This document shows, piece by piece, positions 1 to 9,801 of a stretch of 64,000 nt of DNA; the stretch's first letter is position 1; every line of letters begins with the position of its first letter. Source of the stretch: Polyangiaceae bacterium (lineage in GTDB: Bacteria; Myxococcota_A; Polyangia; Polyangiales; Polyangiaceae); contig JAWKRG010000003.1 in the NCBI GenBank assembly GCA_041389725.1, positions 930,001 to 994,000 of the forward strand. The letters are read 5' to 3'. Under the pieces are notes generated by a model. The model made no database searches and was not told where the DNA came from. It saw only the letters and a list, made by a program, of their open reading frames with translations. The position numbers and the translations under genes are program-made.

Positions 1-1
1 C

Positions 2-634
2 GCTGAACAGCTTGCCAATCTCGATGCCCAACGCTGGGTGGCCGATGAGGACGATGGCAGCTTCGGCTTCGACAAGCCGCTAGCGAAGGTGAGCTTCAGT
101 GCGGGAGAAGATGCGGCTCGCCACGAACTGCTGCTCGGCGCTCTCACTCCAGGGGGCGTGTACGCCAAACTCGCGGGCGAGCCTGGCGTGTTCGTGGCTT
201 CGCGACGGGTGCTGCAGGTGGTTTCGCAATGGGCCATCAATCGCGGCGTGTTCATGCTCGACGCCGAGACGACGTCTGGCATCACGCTGGAAGGATCCGG
301 CCAAAAGCTGAACCTCGTCGAGCAGAGCGGGAGTTTCGTCGGAGCGGAAGGCAGCACGCAGTCCGCCAGCAGCCTGCGCCGCGTGAGCGAAACCTTGGCG
401 TCGCTCCGCGCGGAGGGCGCCGTTCACTTGGGTGCCGCACGACCGAGCGAAGGCTTCGACAAGCCAACGCTGCGTGTGACGGCGCGCCTGCGCGACGGCG
501 GACAGCGTACGCTGACGATCGGTGCCGCAGACACGTGGCAAGACGCCGCGGTCTACTACGCGCGAGTGTCGGGGGTGCAGGCCACCTTTGCCATCGCGCG
601 CAGCAAGGTCAACGAACTCACGGGCGCGCTCTAG
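2..634 (+). CDS. DUF4340 domain protein, 3' part (cut by window start)
   Basis: The reading frame is open from base 2, so the start lies outside the window and the GTG at 38 is probably internal. The visible 210 or so residues match the DUF4340 style: a short motif reading RWVADEDDGSFGFDKP followed by a strand-rich stretch, and later a second FDKPTLRVT unit, so the domain's repeat-like half appears twice. DUF4340 proteins usually sit with ABC-type gliding or auxiliary transport genes and are membrane anchored at the N-terminus, which cannot be seen here. Function is unknown. Family assignment is from recalled sequence pattern. Confidence 0.75.
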   Translation, partial: AEQLANLDAQRWVADEDDGSFGFDKPLAKVSFSAGEDAARHELLLGALTPGGVYAKLAGEPGVFVASRRVLQVVSQWAINRGVFMLDAETTSGITLEGSGQKLNLVEQSGSFVGAEGSTQSASSLRRVSETLASLRAEGAVHLGAARPSEGFDKPTLRVTARLRDGGQRTLTIGAADTWQDAAVYYARVSGVQATFAIARSKVNELTGAL

Positions 635-681
635 GGCACGCCACTGCGCGCGCTCTCTCGGCGCGCCACCTTCGCGGTGAG

Positions 682-1065
682 TCAGCTCGGCAAGGGCTTG
701 TCGTCGCTCCGCTTCCAGATCGCGTCCCAGTTGTCCCGGTAGGAGGCGGTCGCGACCTGCGCCGGACCCTTGCGCGACTCCGAAGCAGCGACGGGCGGCG
801 CATACTCCACTTTCACGTCGCACACGTTGGGCTGCTCCGCGCGCGGGGTGAGACTTACGACTTCGCCGACGATGGGTTTGCCCTGCTCCAGTTGTCGCAG
901 CTGCCCCGCTTCGACCCGTCCCTCCCGCAGGCGCAGCACGTTGGTTCCGCTGCCATCGGCGGAACGTCCACCCACGATCACGACGTCCTCGCTCGTAGCA
1001 GGGGCCAAAGGCTTGGGTGCGTCAGCTTCGGGTTTGGTCTGGGTCAACGTCTCATAGCCTAGCAC
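682..1065 (-). CDS. conserved hypothetical protein, 127 aa
   Basis: I do not recognise the family. The ATG start at 1065 gives a 127-residue protein without an evident signal peptide or membrane segment. The middle (about residues 28-75) alternates hydrophobic and charged residues as in a small beta domain, and the C-terminus is polar. It lies 23 bases downstream of nothing on its own strand except the 1088-1852 gene, so it may be the last gene of the minus-strand run 2687 to 682. It converges on the DUF4340 gene. Confidence 0.5.
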   Translation of the reverse strand: MLGYETLTQTKPEADAPKPLAPATSEDVVIVGGRSADGSGTNVLRLREGRVEAGQLRQLEQGKPIVGEVVSLTPRAEQPNVCDVKVEYAPPVAASESRKGPAQVATASYRDNWDAIWKRSDDKPLPS

Positions 1066-1087
1066 TTCGCTCGGGCGTCAAAAGCTC

Positions 1088-1852
1088 TCATCGCTGCTGA
1101 GGAACGCGCGGCGAGTCGTTCTCCACGATTGTGGGCACCTCGTTTTCGAAGACATGGGCAATGCTCAGCCCCACCGACAGCTGGGTTCGGTCGTCTGCGC
1201 CCCACTGCCAGCGAAACTGCGCCCTGCCCTCCGCCAAGATGCGCACGCCCCCTGCCTCGATGCCCAAAGCAAACGCCCCAAAGGGCGCGTAGAGGCCGAA
1301 ACCGGTGTCATCCTTCACGTCGTCCACGATGAAGAGTTCGAATCCCCCGCCCAGGGTGCTGATCACAGCGGGCGAGCGCAGACCGAAGTAGAAGCTCATC
1401 GGCAAGCCGCCCCCCGCAGCGTCCGGCGCGGTCCAGAACTCCCCACCAATGAGCGCACCGCCAACGGGCCCGGACGCGTGCAGCGACGCAGCAGTGAAGG
1501 CGCTGAGCTCGAGCCGCCCGTACCACCCTGGATCCAGGCCCTGCGTGAACACACGCCCAAAGCTACCGCGCACTCCCGAGCCCACCGCCGCGCCGCCTGA
1601 AGCGTCCACTCCCAAGGGGCCCAGCTTTCGTTCGCCGAAGCGAGGACCGCGCTTGTCGTCCATGCCGTGGGAGATCGCGCGCCGCTGTTCGGCCTCCGCC
1701 GGGTCCTCACCCGCGATCGCGGTTTCCGCGGCCTGCGCACTCACGCAGCACAGAAATAGGGCGGGGGTCAGGGCTCGAGGAACACGCAGAGCGGGTCGCG
1801 AGCAGCGACGCGCGTCACAGCCCCACGGCGGTCTTGAACACCCAGCCTTCAT
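1088..1852 (-). CDS. putative secreted beta-rich outer-membrane protein
   Basis: I chose the second ATG (1852) of a frame open from 1864; both overlap the 3' end of the upstream SH3 gene by about 40-50 bases, and the true start could be an alternative codon still further in. A hydrophobic stretch ending in the residues VSAQA just before AET looks like a signal peptide with an unusually long Arg-rich n-region. The mature part is rich in Gly and in alternating hydrophobic strands (for example YGRLELSAF, FYFGLRSP, RAQFRWQWG), as in small outer-membrane barrels. No enzyme motif is visible. Probably co-transcribed with the SH3 gene. Confidence 0.55.
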   Translation of the reverse strand: MKAGCSRPPWGCDARRCSRPALRVPRALTPALFLCCVSAQAAETAIAGEDPAEAEQRRAISHGMDDKRGPRFGERKLGPLGVDASGGAAVGSGVRGSFGRVFTQGLDPGWYGRLELSAFTAASLHASGPVGGALIGGEFWTAPDAAGGGLPMSFYFGLRSPAVISTLGGGFELFIVDDVKDDTGFGLYAPFGAFALGIEAGGVRILAEGRAQFRWQWGADDRTQLSVGLSIAHVFENEVPTIVENDSPRVPQQR

Positions 1853-2687
1853 TGCCCTTCGCATCGTACTTCACGCGGTACCAGTCGTCCTGACGTCCCG
1901 TCACGACCACGTTCGTACCCCGCAGGATGCGTGCAACGATGGCTCCGTCCTTGGGCTTGTCGCGAATCAGCGCGACCTCCCAGCTGACCGTTGCGCGCCC
2001 GCTGGCATCGTCGGGCTTCACCTCGGGCTTGTCGACGGTGTCGCCCTTGGGCACGACTTCCAACATGAAGTAGACGGTGTACTGAGCACGGGTGTGCTTC
2101 ACCCCTTGCAGCGACACCGGTAGCAACTCCTTCTTGCCGCACTCCAGGAAGGTCTGGGCCATGTCGTCGGGAAGGGTCGTGCTACGACCGCGCGTCACTT
2201 CCACCACTTTGCCCTTGGTCAAATCGAGCTCGAGCCCGAGGGAAAGCGCGCCCTTTGCCGCGTCCGTGCCCTCGCACAGAGCGAGCAGCTTCATCTTCTC
2301 GCCCAGCGCTGGCTCCAGATCGATCTCGTCGCAGTGAATCTGGCGCTTCCCTTCGCCATCGCGGCAGCTGGTCACCTGCGCCTTGCCGACCTTCAACCGT
2401 GCGAGGGCGGCATCGGGTTTGGGCGTCGTCTCCTGCTCGACCACGGCGGCCGCCGGAGGCGCTTCGACGCCGGGTGCGCCCGAGCCTTCCGCTTCGGGCT
2501 CTGCCGAGGTGGCGACTTCCACACCTTCCAAGGGAGCACTGGGCACGAGCTTCACGCCGGCCAACCGGGGCCAGACCATGCCGATCGCAAATCCGACCAC
2601 GGTGATGATGCCCACGCGGCCGACGGGCAGGCGGTCTTGTCCCGCGGCGGGAACGTCTACTTTCAGGCGGGCGGACCGGGCGGGCAT
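1815..2687 (-). CDS. membrane-anchored protein with C-terminal SH3 domain
   Basis: A 290-residue protein with one transmembrane segment at about residues 24-40, a Pro/Glu/Ala-rich linker, a central unknown domain (about 95-225) with several Cys (AQVTSCRDGEGKRQIHC), and a bacterial SH3 domain at about 238-290 (VRDKP, GTNVVVTG, WYRVKY, GWVF). Bacterial SH3 domains commonly bind peptidoglycan peptides or mediate envelope protein contacts, so an envelope-anchored role is likely. It is divergent from the kinase gene at 2867, leaving about 180 bases that must hold both promoters. Confidence 0.7.
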   Translation of the reverse strand: MPARSARLKVDVPAAGQDRLPVGRVGIITVVGFAIGMVWPRLAGVKLVPSAPLEGVEVATSAEPEAEGSGAPGVEAPPAAAVVEQETTPKPDAALARLKVGKAQVTSCRDGEGKRQIHCDEIDLEPALGEKMKLLALCEGTDAAKGALSLGLELDLTKGKVVEVTRGRSTTLPDDMAQTFLECGKKELLPVSLQGVKHTRAQYTVYFMLEVVPKGDTVDKPEVKPDDASGRATVSWEVALIRDKPKDGAIVARILRGTNVVVTGRQDDWYRVKYDAKGNEGWVFKTAVGL

Positions 2688-2866
2688 GGGGTCAGGGCTT
2701 TTCGCTTACCACGACCGCGGCCAGATGGAAAAATGGCGGCGAACAGCCCGGGGAAGCCGCTCCAAGACGCCAGAAAATCCCGCGTCGGGGCCATTTCCCC
2801 CCGGCACCCCGCATTGAGACTGGCAGACTGAAGCGAGCTGCCGGAGGATTCGAGGACGCCACCGCG

Positions 2867-4603
2867 ATGAAAGCCTGTCCGCAGTGCAATCTGAAGTACC
2901 CCGCCGACAAGACGGCGTGCTTTGTCGACGGCGCCAAGCTCGTCGAGATACAGGACCCACGCATCGGCACGACCCTGGGAGGTCGCTATGTGATCGACGC
3001 CGTGATCGGCGAAGGTGGCATGGCCACGGTGTACCGAGCCACGCATCGCCTCGTGGATCGCGCCTGCGCAGTAAAGGTGATGAACCAGAACTTCGCTGGC
3101 AACGAAGTCATTCGCGAGCGCTTCCGACGTGAAGCCAAGGCAGCGCAAAAGCTAGCTCATCCCAACATCATCGAGATCTTCGACCAGGGCGAGACCGCAG
3201 ACGGTTGCATGTACCTGGTGATGGAGCTGCTAGAAGGGCAAACCCTTGCCGACCTGCTGGACCAGGGGGCCGTGCCCCTAGAACGAGCGCTGCCGATTCT
3301 CATCCAAGTGGCTCGCGCTCTTGCACGCGCCCACGACCTCGAGGTGATCCACCGCGATCTCAAGCCAGAGAACATCTATCTGGCCAACGACGAGACCATT
3401 GGTGAGCGCGCGGTGCTCCTGGACTTCGGCATTGCGCGTTCGATGGCCGATCCGCGCCTGACCGGCTCCGGCGAGGTCTTTGGAACGCCGCAGTACATGG
3501 CGCCCGAGCGCATCACGACCATCGACGCTGGGCCTTCGGCGGATCTGTACGCGGTCGGCGTCATGCTCTACGAAATGGTGACGGGGCAACTGCCCTTCGA
3601 CGCACCCGATGTCGCGAGTTTCTTCGTCAAGCACCTGAAGGAACCGCCGCCATCGATGCGGAGCGTCGACCCATCGGTACCCGAAGCGCTGGACAAGCTC
3701 GCCCTGGAACTCATGGCGAAAACGCCCGAGGGGCGTCCGGTGGATGCGCACCGAGTGGTCGCGGATCTGACTGCGATTGCCGGCGCCCTCGGCGTGCGGA
3801 TCCCCCAGGAACCCCAGGAAGAAATCGAGAGTTCTCGCGGTCCCGCCAAGACGCTGCCGCCCGTCGCCCTCGATCGCTGGGTGCGCCGCACGCGCGTGTT
3901 CGAACAAATGCTCGAGACCGCATTCCACGACACGCGGCCGCCGGAGCTGGTCGATCTGCTCGAGCGCGTGAAGATCCTGGTGCACGAGGTCACGGACCTG
4001 CGCAACAAGAGCATGGCCCAGCAGCGTCACCTCGAAGGCGTGGAGTCCCGTGGTCGCGATGGCCGTCAGCGCTTCGGCCACGCCGTGCACGCTTTGGGCG
4101 TGGACGCCAGTCGCGCTCGTGACGAAGCGAAGAGCGCTCAGGCCCGCGCCGATGGCGTGCAGGGCGATCTGGCCAAGCATCAACAGGCGGTGCTCGAAGC
4201 CCACAAGAGCATCCTGCTGTGGGAAGGTCGCTCGGGGTTCCAGGCTCCCTACGCTCAGCTATCGGCAGCCTATCGACTGGTGGCGGATCGCGTGGACGCA
4301 TGGCTCGCTGCCCACAAGATCTTCAGCGAAGCCGAAGCCGAGGCCAAGAAGCGCCGCGCCGAGGTGGACGACATCGAGTTCCAGATCAAGGAGCTGCGAG
4401 CAGCGCTCTCGCGCCATGAAGAGGCCATCGAGAAAGAAGCCACGGCCACCCAGGCAGCGGTCGTGGAGATGGGGGAGCGGGCCGACAAGCTGGAAGCCGA
4501 GCTGCTGGAGTTGGCCACTCGCTTCTGCGCTCCCCTGCGCCGCCGCAAAGAGCTGGCGCCGATGTTCCGCGAGCTGGAAGAAGACGCCGAGCGCGCCGCC
4601 TAG
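2867..4603 (+). CDS. Hanks-type Ser/Thr protein kinase with zinc ribbon and coiled coil
   Basis: Residues 1-25 form a short zinc-ribbon-like motif (Cys4, Cys7, Cys18). The kinase domain spans about 41-305: glycine loop GEGGMATVY at 48-56, Lys70 of the AVKV strand, catalytic HRDLKPEN from 162, DFG at 186-188, APE at 212-214. All invariant residues are present, so it should be active, phosphorylating Ser/Thr on proteins. The remaining 270 residues are mostly charged heptads (about 365-575), a long coiled coil likely for dimerisation or partner binding. No membrane segment is seen, so this is a cytoplasmic member. The ATG at 2867 places the zinc ribbon exactly at the N-terminus, as is usual in myxobacterial relatives. 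Confidence 0.92.
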   Translation: MKACPQCNLKYPADKTACFVDGAKLVEIQDPRIGTTLGGRYVIDAVIGEGGMATVYRATHRLVDRACAVKVMNQNFAGNEVIRERFRREAKAAQKLAHPNIIEIFDQGETADGCMYLVMELLEGQTLADLLDQGAVPLERALPILIQVARALARAHDLEVIHRDLKPENIYLANDETIGERAVLLDFGIARSMADPRLTGSGEVFGTPQYMAPERITTIDAGPSADLYAVGVMLYEMVTGQLPFDAPDVASFFVKHLKEPPPSMRSVDPSVPEALDKLALELMAKTPEGRPVDAHRVVADLTAIAGALGVRIPQEPQEEIESSRGPAKTLPPVALDRWVRRTRVFEQMLETAFHDTRPPELVDLLERVKILVHEVTDLRNKSMAQQRHLEGVESRGRDGRQRFGHAVHALGVDASRARDEAKSAQARADGVQGDLAKHQQAVLEAHKSILLWEGRSGFQAPYAQLSAAYRLVADRVDAWLAAHKIFSEAEAEAKKRRAEVDDIEFQIKELRAALSRHEEAIEKEATATQAAVVEMGERADKLEAELLELATRFCAPLRRRKELAPMFRELEEDAERAA

Positions 4604-4713
4604 AAGGTCTTTGGTTTGGGTCTCGTCCCACGGCGCCGCGTCGAACCGCCTCCCACCCTTCGCGCCGCGCTTCGAATTCCGCGCTTTCGGACTTCCTGTG
4701 AATCTTTCTCGGC

Positions 4714-5565
4714 TCAGCGGCGGCGTTTGGGGCGGTTTTCCACCAGGAGCTCGGGGATGCGGCCGCGTCCGGTGGACTTGCTGTTGATCGGCCGCGTGAC
4801 CTGGACCACCTCGTGTTCGAAGCTCGCGAAGAGGCGCTTGGTGTCGGGGGTCAAGGAGTTGGACAGCACCGCCGCCACGCCTCGTCGGCCCAAGGCCGCG
4901 AACACCTCGGCGAGCCGCTCGTGCGACTCCAACGCAAACGGCGTGCGGTCGTAGGCGGCGAAGTTGGACGTCTTCGACAGCGGCAAGTAGGGCGGGTCGA
5001 AGTAGACGGCGTCGCCGCGACGCGCCCGCGTGCAGACCTCCTGAAAGTCTCCGGTCTCCAGTCGCACCCGCGACAGCACGCGCGCCGCATTGCGCAGCAC
5101 GGGCTCGTTCACGATCGAGGGGTTTTCGTAGCGCCCAAAGGGTACGTTGAACTCACCGCGGCTGTTGACGCGATAGAGTCCGTTGTATCCGGTCTTGTTG
5201 AGATAGATCATGCGGGCGGCGCGCTGCACGAGACCGCGAGGCTTGCTGCTGCGCACGCGATAGTAGTGTTCCCGCCCGTGAGCACGGGCCAACCGGCGCA
5301 GCGCGCTGAGTAGCGCGTCCACGTCGCCTTGTAGTGCGCGATACACGGAGAGTAGATCTTCGTTGGTGTCCGACAGCACCGCTCGTTCGAACCGCCCCTC
5401 CTCGGCCAGGGCAAAGAACACCGCGCCACCGCCCACGAAGGGCTCGTAGTAGGTGCGGATCCGCTGCGGCAGTCTCGCCAACACGCGATCCAAGAGCTGC
5501 GTCTTGCCCCCGGCCCACTTCAGAACGGGCCGGGCACGCATCCCCTCGCCAGTGGTACTCGGCAT
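4714..5565 (-). CDS. dam: D12-class DNA N6-adenine methyltransferase (Dam-like)
   Basis: Transfers a methyl group from S-adenosylmethionine to adenine in DNA. The N-terminal KWAGGK and FVGGGAVF motifs form the cofactor site, and DPPYLP near residue 175 is the catalytic motif IV of the D12 family (usual length 260-300; here 283). I chose the ATG at 5565, five bases after the stop of the upstream regulator gene; a later ATG at 5541 sits closer to the KWAGGK motif and is possible. No restriction endonuclease is adjacent, so it is a solitary methylase, likely regulatory or epigenetic. Tight spacing suggests co-transcription with the sigma-54 activator. Confidence 0.88.
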   Translation of the reverse strand: MPSTTGEGMRARPVLKWAGGKTQLLDRVLARLPQRIRTYYEPFVGGGAVFFALAEEGRFERAVLSDTNEDLLSVYRALQGDVDALLSALRRLARAHGREHYYRVRSSKPRGLVQRAARMIYLNKTGYNGLYRVNSRGEFNVPFGRYENPSIVNEPVLRNAARVLSRVRLETGDFQEVCTRARRGDAVYFDPPYLPLSKTSNFAAYDRTPFALESHERLAEVFAALGRRGVAAVLSNSLTPDTKRLFASFEHEVVQVTRPINSKSTGRGRIPELLVENRPKRRR

Positions 5566-5569
5566 ACCT

Positions 5570-8500
5570 TCAGCGGCCCTGCCGGGGCGTTCTGCGATGC
5601 TGGATCGAACTGGAGGCATCCGAGCGACCATGCCTACGAGGCGCCCGACTTACCCGGGCAACTGGCTCGGGTAAAGTTTGGCGCTCGCCGTCCAGCTCCA
5701 ATCGGCGCAGCATCTTGGACAGCCCAAAGCGAGAAATCCCTAGAAGTTCTGCGGCCTTGGTCTGGTTGTCCTGCGTCTGCGCCAGGGCCTCGAGCACCAA
5801 GTCACGAGTCAGCTCGTCGACCCGCGCTTTCAGGTCGAAGTGCTGCGCGGCGCTCTTGCCGTCGGACTGGCGCACCCCCTCCGAGAGATGACTCGGCTGC
5901 ACGTTGCCTTCGGCGAAGACGAGGGCGCGTCGAATCTCGTTCTCCAGCTGCCGCACGTTGCCGGGCCAATCGTAGGCGCAGAGCAACTCGATTGCCTCGG
6001 TGGAGATCGTCACGGGGCGGTCTGAGTGCTTGCTGACGAAGTGCCGAGCCAATAGCGGAATGTCGTCACGCCGTTCTCGCAAGGGCGGCACGCGCAGGGA
6101 CACCACGTCCAAGCGGAACAACAGGTCTTCGCGAAAGCTTCCAGCCTGAACGAGCTCCTGCAGGTCACGGTGGGTGGCACCGATGATCCGCACGTTGACC
6201 TGGCGTGTGCGCTCGCCACCGACGGGACGGATTTCGCCCGCTTCCAGCACGCGCAAGAGCTTGGTTTGCATGCCAAGGCTCATCTCGCCAATCTCGTCCA
6301 GGAACAGCGTGCCACCGTCGGCAACTTCGAATAGGCCTGCACGGGCGCGCACGGCACCGGTGAACGCACCCTTGACGTGTCCGAAGAGGGTAGCCTCCAA
6401 AAGCGGCTCGGGGATTGCACCGCAGTTCTCAGTGACGAAGACGGCGCCACGCCGGCCCGATTCGTCATGAATGGCTCGGGCAACGAGTTCCTTGCCGCTG
6501 CCGGACTCCCCGACGATGAGCACCGGCACGTCCGAACGCGCCACTCGGCGCGTTAGATCCAGAAGCTGACGCAGCGCGACGCTCTCGCCCAGGATCGTGG
6601 GATGTGCACGGGCGCCCTGGGAGGATAGCTCGCGTTCCGCCACTTCCAGCTCGGCTTCGCGCCGTGCCAAACGCGAGGCCAGGCGTTCTTCGGCGCGGCG
6701 CGCGCGCCGCGCCGTACGCTTGAGCACGAGCTGGTCCCGGGCGTCGGCGATCGCCACCGACGCCACGGTGGCCACCAAGCGCACCCACGCCAGCTCGCGT
6801 GCCCCAAAGGCGCCGCGTCGCACGCGGTCGTCCAAGTACACCACGCCCAGGGGCTCGCCTCGGGCAATCAGCGGAACCGCGAGCACACTGCGCAGCTTCA
6901 ACGCGTGCACGCTGTGGTGGATATCCGAAAGCTCGCCGGCCGCATCGACAGCTACGACCGGTTCGCCTTGGGCCAGGGCTCGCTCGGAAAGCGTGTGACT
7001 CAGTTCCAGCTGTTCACCGATCAAGTCCGAGCGCTGCAGGTTGCGCGCCGCGCGCGGCACCAAGCGCCCGCCGGGAGCTTTGAGCAAGAGCAACCCACGC
7101 TCCACGCCGGTCCACAGCACCAGAGCATCCAACACTTGGTCCAGCAGCGAACGCAGATGGCGACGGTCCGCGAGCGCTCGCACCAAGTTGTCGATGTCGG
7201 CGATTTGCTCGGGCGCCAGGGCCGCCTCGGGAACTGGGGGCAGCACCTGCCACCAAGGTGCCGCGTCCACGCGCAACGCCAGCTGCGCTGGAGCGTGCCG
7301 CCGAAGCGTGTCGCGAGCCTGCCGCGCCGCCTGCACGAAGCGCCGCATGCGTTCGCCATCGGAAGTTCGCGCCGCCAGGCGCGCCGCGTAGGCCGCTGCT
7401 CGCCCGGCAGCCGCGACGGGCGCCGCACTGGCGACCAGCGCGGACAGCTCACTGATGATCACGTCGGCCCGCCGCGGAGACGCCGACGCGCCTTCGACTG
7501 CCGCGCGCGCTCCCCACCAGTCCAATCGAGCGTCGAGGGCTCGCTCGCCGCCTCGGGCTTGCTCGTCACGGCGCGCCGTCTCGTCGGCATCCAACAGGCC
7601 GGCTCGCAGACAACGCGCAGCGATGCGCAACGCGTCGTCGGGCGACGGCGACGCCAAGAGCCCGCGAGCCCGCTCCGCGTGCTCGGCCTCCATCGGCGTG
7701 CCCGCGTGCAAGTCGGCAAGGCAAAGATGTGCGTACGCGCGGCAAGCGTCATCCCCGGCGTCGCGCGCGCGCTGCAGCGCCTCCGCTGCCGCTTCTTCTG
7801 CTTCGGGCAGAGCGCCCAAGGTCACGAACAAACTCGCGCGCGCGAGATGGGCCCGCGCGGCCGCTCCGTCCTTGCCCAAGGCTTCGAACAGCAGCGCGGA
7901 GCGTTCCGCAGCGTCCAAGCCCCGGGTCGCGCGCCCGGCATCCACCGCCGCGGCGGCCACCCCCGTGAGGTAGGTGGCTTCTTCGAGTACCGCTCCGACC
8001 CGTGCGGCGTTCTCCGCGGAGTGCGCGAAGCGTTCCAGTGCGGTCTCGGGCCTGCCTTCGCCGTGAGCCACGTAGCCGAGCACTGCCTCCAACCGCGCGA
8101 TGCTCTCCAGCTGCGTAGCCACCACGAGCCCAGCGCGGGCGTGACGCTCGGCCTGCTCCAACTCACCGGCGTGCATCGCCAAGAGGGCGCGCACTTCCGA
8201 CACGTCTTCGCCGGGCGGAGCCTCGATCAACTCCGCTTCCGCTTCGTCAAAGCGCTGCGCGTCGAAATGAATGCGCGCCCGAATGGCGCGCGCGCGCAAC
8301 GCCCAGGGCGCTGGCGAGCCGTCGTCGGCGACGTTCTTCAGGGCCGCCAGTCCCGCGTCGAGATCGCCAACGCGACGCAGCGTCTCGGCGCGCTCTAGCG
8401 TCGCGTCCGGACTGTCGACGTGTTGCAGCAGCGCAACGCTGCGTCCGGATTCTCCGCGCAGGCGCAGGGCCCGTGCGGTGGCCACTGCGAAGCTGCTCGG

Positions 8501-9757
8501 CGCTCCGTCGCGTACCAGCCGCTCCGCGGCGTCGAGCTCGGCACCGTTGGCCAGCCCCGCTCCCATTCGTAGTGCGAGCGCCACGGCGTCCACGGACGGC
8601 GCTGGAGTCGCCACCTCGTCGGAGACCAGCGATGCGAGCGTGAGGGCGTGCGCCGGTTGGCGCGCGACCGCCGCCAACAAGGCCTCGCAAAGCGCCGAAT
8701 CATTCGCAAAAGCCGGGACCGGCCAACTCACCGCGCTGGGGCCCACGAGCTGTACGAGCACGCGTCGACGCCCCAGTTCGCCCAGTTCACGCAACGGTGG
8801 AGCACTCCCGTCACGGGTCGCGCCCAACACCCGGCGTATGCGCTGCCCCAACTGCAACGCATCGCGAAGCCAAGGCAGCACTACGCCTTCCACCAGGATC
8901 GGGGTTGCATCGTAGCGAGCCGCTTCCCAAAGCTCTCGACGTCGAACTGCCAGATACGCAGCTGATACTCGCTCGTCGGCACGCCCCGCTGCCGCGGCTC
9001 CCACCTCTGCTGCCGCCCGGCGCGATACCCAGTCCGCCGACGGACGCGCCGCGGGTGCAGGCGCGAGCAGCGCGCTCACCAGCTCGCGCAGCGCATCGGG
9101 CAAGGCACCGAGTTCTCGTTTGGCGAATGCCTGCTCGGGCGCTGCGATCTTCAACAGCGTCAGTCCCAGTGCGTAGAGATCTCGACTACGGCCGTCGCCG
9201 CGTCCTTCGGCAGTTTCCGGAGGCAGAAAGCTCGGCGTCGCGCCGCGCGGCAACGCTGCTCCGATCTTTTGCGCCAAACCGAAGTCGACCAGGGCGGCTC
9301 GAGCAGACGCCCCGCCTTCGAACAAGACGTTCGCGGGCTTGACGTCTCCATGCGCCAGTCCGAGGGCGTGCAACTCCGCGAGTGCCGCCCCCACGTCCCT
9401 CGCCACCACGAGCGCCGTGCTCGATGCGTCGTCCCCTCCAGAAATTGGCGGATGCCCGGGCCGCCAATCCATGAGCAGGCCGACGCGTCCCGCCATTTCC
9501 AGTGGCGCGCTGGGACCGAGCCGCCCGAGATCCCACAGCCTGGGCAGGCCTGCCGCACGCCCGAGCCACAAACAGCGTGCCTCCTCAGCGAGCAAGCGGT
9601 CGTGCTCGGGAGCCTTCGCGACCTTCAGCGCACGCAGCCCGTCCGCAGTCTCCAACCGCAGCAACCACGACGTGGCCCCTTCGGCGACCGGCGACGCCTG
9701 CCTCCCCACCTCGACCGCCAACAAAGGTGACAGTCGACCCCGCGCTTCCATCACCAA
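5570..9757 (-). CDS. protein kinase-TPR-GAF sigma-54 activator (AAA+/Fis) fusion
   Basis: A 1395-residue signalling protein. Order: protein-kinase-like domain (about 10-270; Lys45, HGDVKPAN from 136, DFG at 158-160; the glycine loop is degraded and HRD is HGD), an Ala-rich helical TPR-like region (about 300-780), a GAF domain (about 860-970), a short coiled coil, then a sigma-54 AAA+ domain with Walker A GESGSGKE near 1080, the sigma-54-contacting GAFTGA near 1130 and FLDEIGEM Walker B, and a Fis-type helix-turn-helix near 1325-1360 (TKAAELLGISRFGLSKML). It should bind enhancer DNA and open sigma-54 promoters in response to a signal read by the GAF/kinase part. This architecture is known from myxobacteria. 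Targets are unknown; the methylase gene follows directly. Confidence 0.9.
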   Translation of the reverse strand: MVMEARGRLSPLLAVEVGRQASPVAEGATSWLLRLETADGLRALKVAKAPEHDRLLAEEARCLWLGRAAGLPRLWDLGRLGPSAPLEMAGRVGLLMDWRPGHPPISGGDDASSTALVVARDVGAALAELHALGLAHGDVKPANVLFEGGASARAALVDFGLAQKIGAALPRGATPSFLPPETAEGRGDGRSRDLYALGLTLLKIAAPEQAFAKRELGALPDALRELVSALLAPAPAARPSADWVSRRAAAEVGAAAAGRADERVSAAYLAVRRRELWEAARYDATPILVEGVVLPWLRDALQLGQRIRRVLGATRDGSAPPLRELGELGRRRVLVQLVGPSAVSWPVPAFANDSALCEALLAAVARQPAHALTLASLVSDEVATPAPSVDAVALALRMGAGLANGAELDAAERLVRDGAPSSFAVATARALRLRGESGRSVALLQHVDSPDATLERAETLRRVGDLDAGLAALKNVADDGSPAPWALRARAIRARIHFDAQRFDEAEAELIEAPPGEDVSEVRALLAMHAGELEQAERHARAGLVVATQLESIARLEAVLGYVAHGEGRPETALERFAHSAENAARVGAVLEEATYLTGVAAAAVDAGRATRGLDAAERSALLFEALGKDGAAARAHLARASLFVTLGALPEAEEAAAEALQRARDAGDDACRAYAHLCLADLHAGTPMEAEHAERARGLLASPSPDDALRIAARCLRAGLLDADETARRDEQARGGERALDARLDWWGARAAVEGASASPRRADVIISELSALVASAAPVAAAGRAAAYAARLAARTSDGERMRRFVQAARQARDTLRRHAPAQLALRVDAAPWWQVLPPVPEAALAPEQIADIDNLVRALADRRHLRSLLDQVLDALVLWTGVERGLLLLKAPGGRLVPRAARNLQRSDLIGEQLELSHTLSERALAQGEPVVAVDAAGELSDIHHSVHALKLRSVLAVPLIARGEPLGVVYLDDRVRRGAFGARELAWVRLVATVASVAIADARDQLVLKRTARRARRAEERLASRLARREAELEVAERELSSQGARAHPTILGESVALRQLLDLTRRVARSDVPVLIVGESGSGKELVARAIHDESGRRGAVFVTENCGAIPEPLLEATLFGHVKGAFTGAVRARAGLFEVADGGTLFLDEIGEMSLGMQTKLLRVLEAGEIRPVGGERTRQVNVRIIGATHRDLQELVQAGSFREDLLFRLDVVSLRVPPLRERRDDIPLLARHFVSKHSDRPVTISTEAIELLCAYDWPGNVRQLENEIRRALVFAEGNVQPSHLSEGVRQSDGKSAAQHFDLKARVDELTRDLVLEALAQTQDNQTKAAELLGISRFGLSKMLRRLELDGERQTLPEPVARVSRAPRRHGRSDASSSIQHRRTPRQGR

Positions 9758-9801
9758 ATCTAAGCCAATTTCGCCAGATACGTCAACTCATATTACAGCG
9801 C

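Noticed and set aside
1320..1350. GTTCGAATCCC, resembling a tRNA T-arm
   Set aside because: It lies inside a coding frame on the opposite strand and no acceptor or anticodon arms can be folded around it.
4714..5565. Restriction-modification system
   Set aside because: Only the methylase is present; neighbours are a kinase and a regulator, and DUF559/Uma2 genes are more than 40 kb away.
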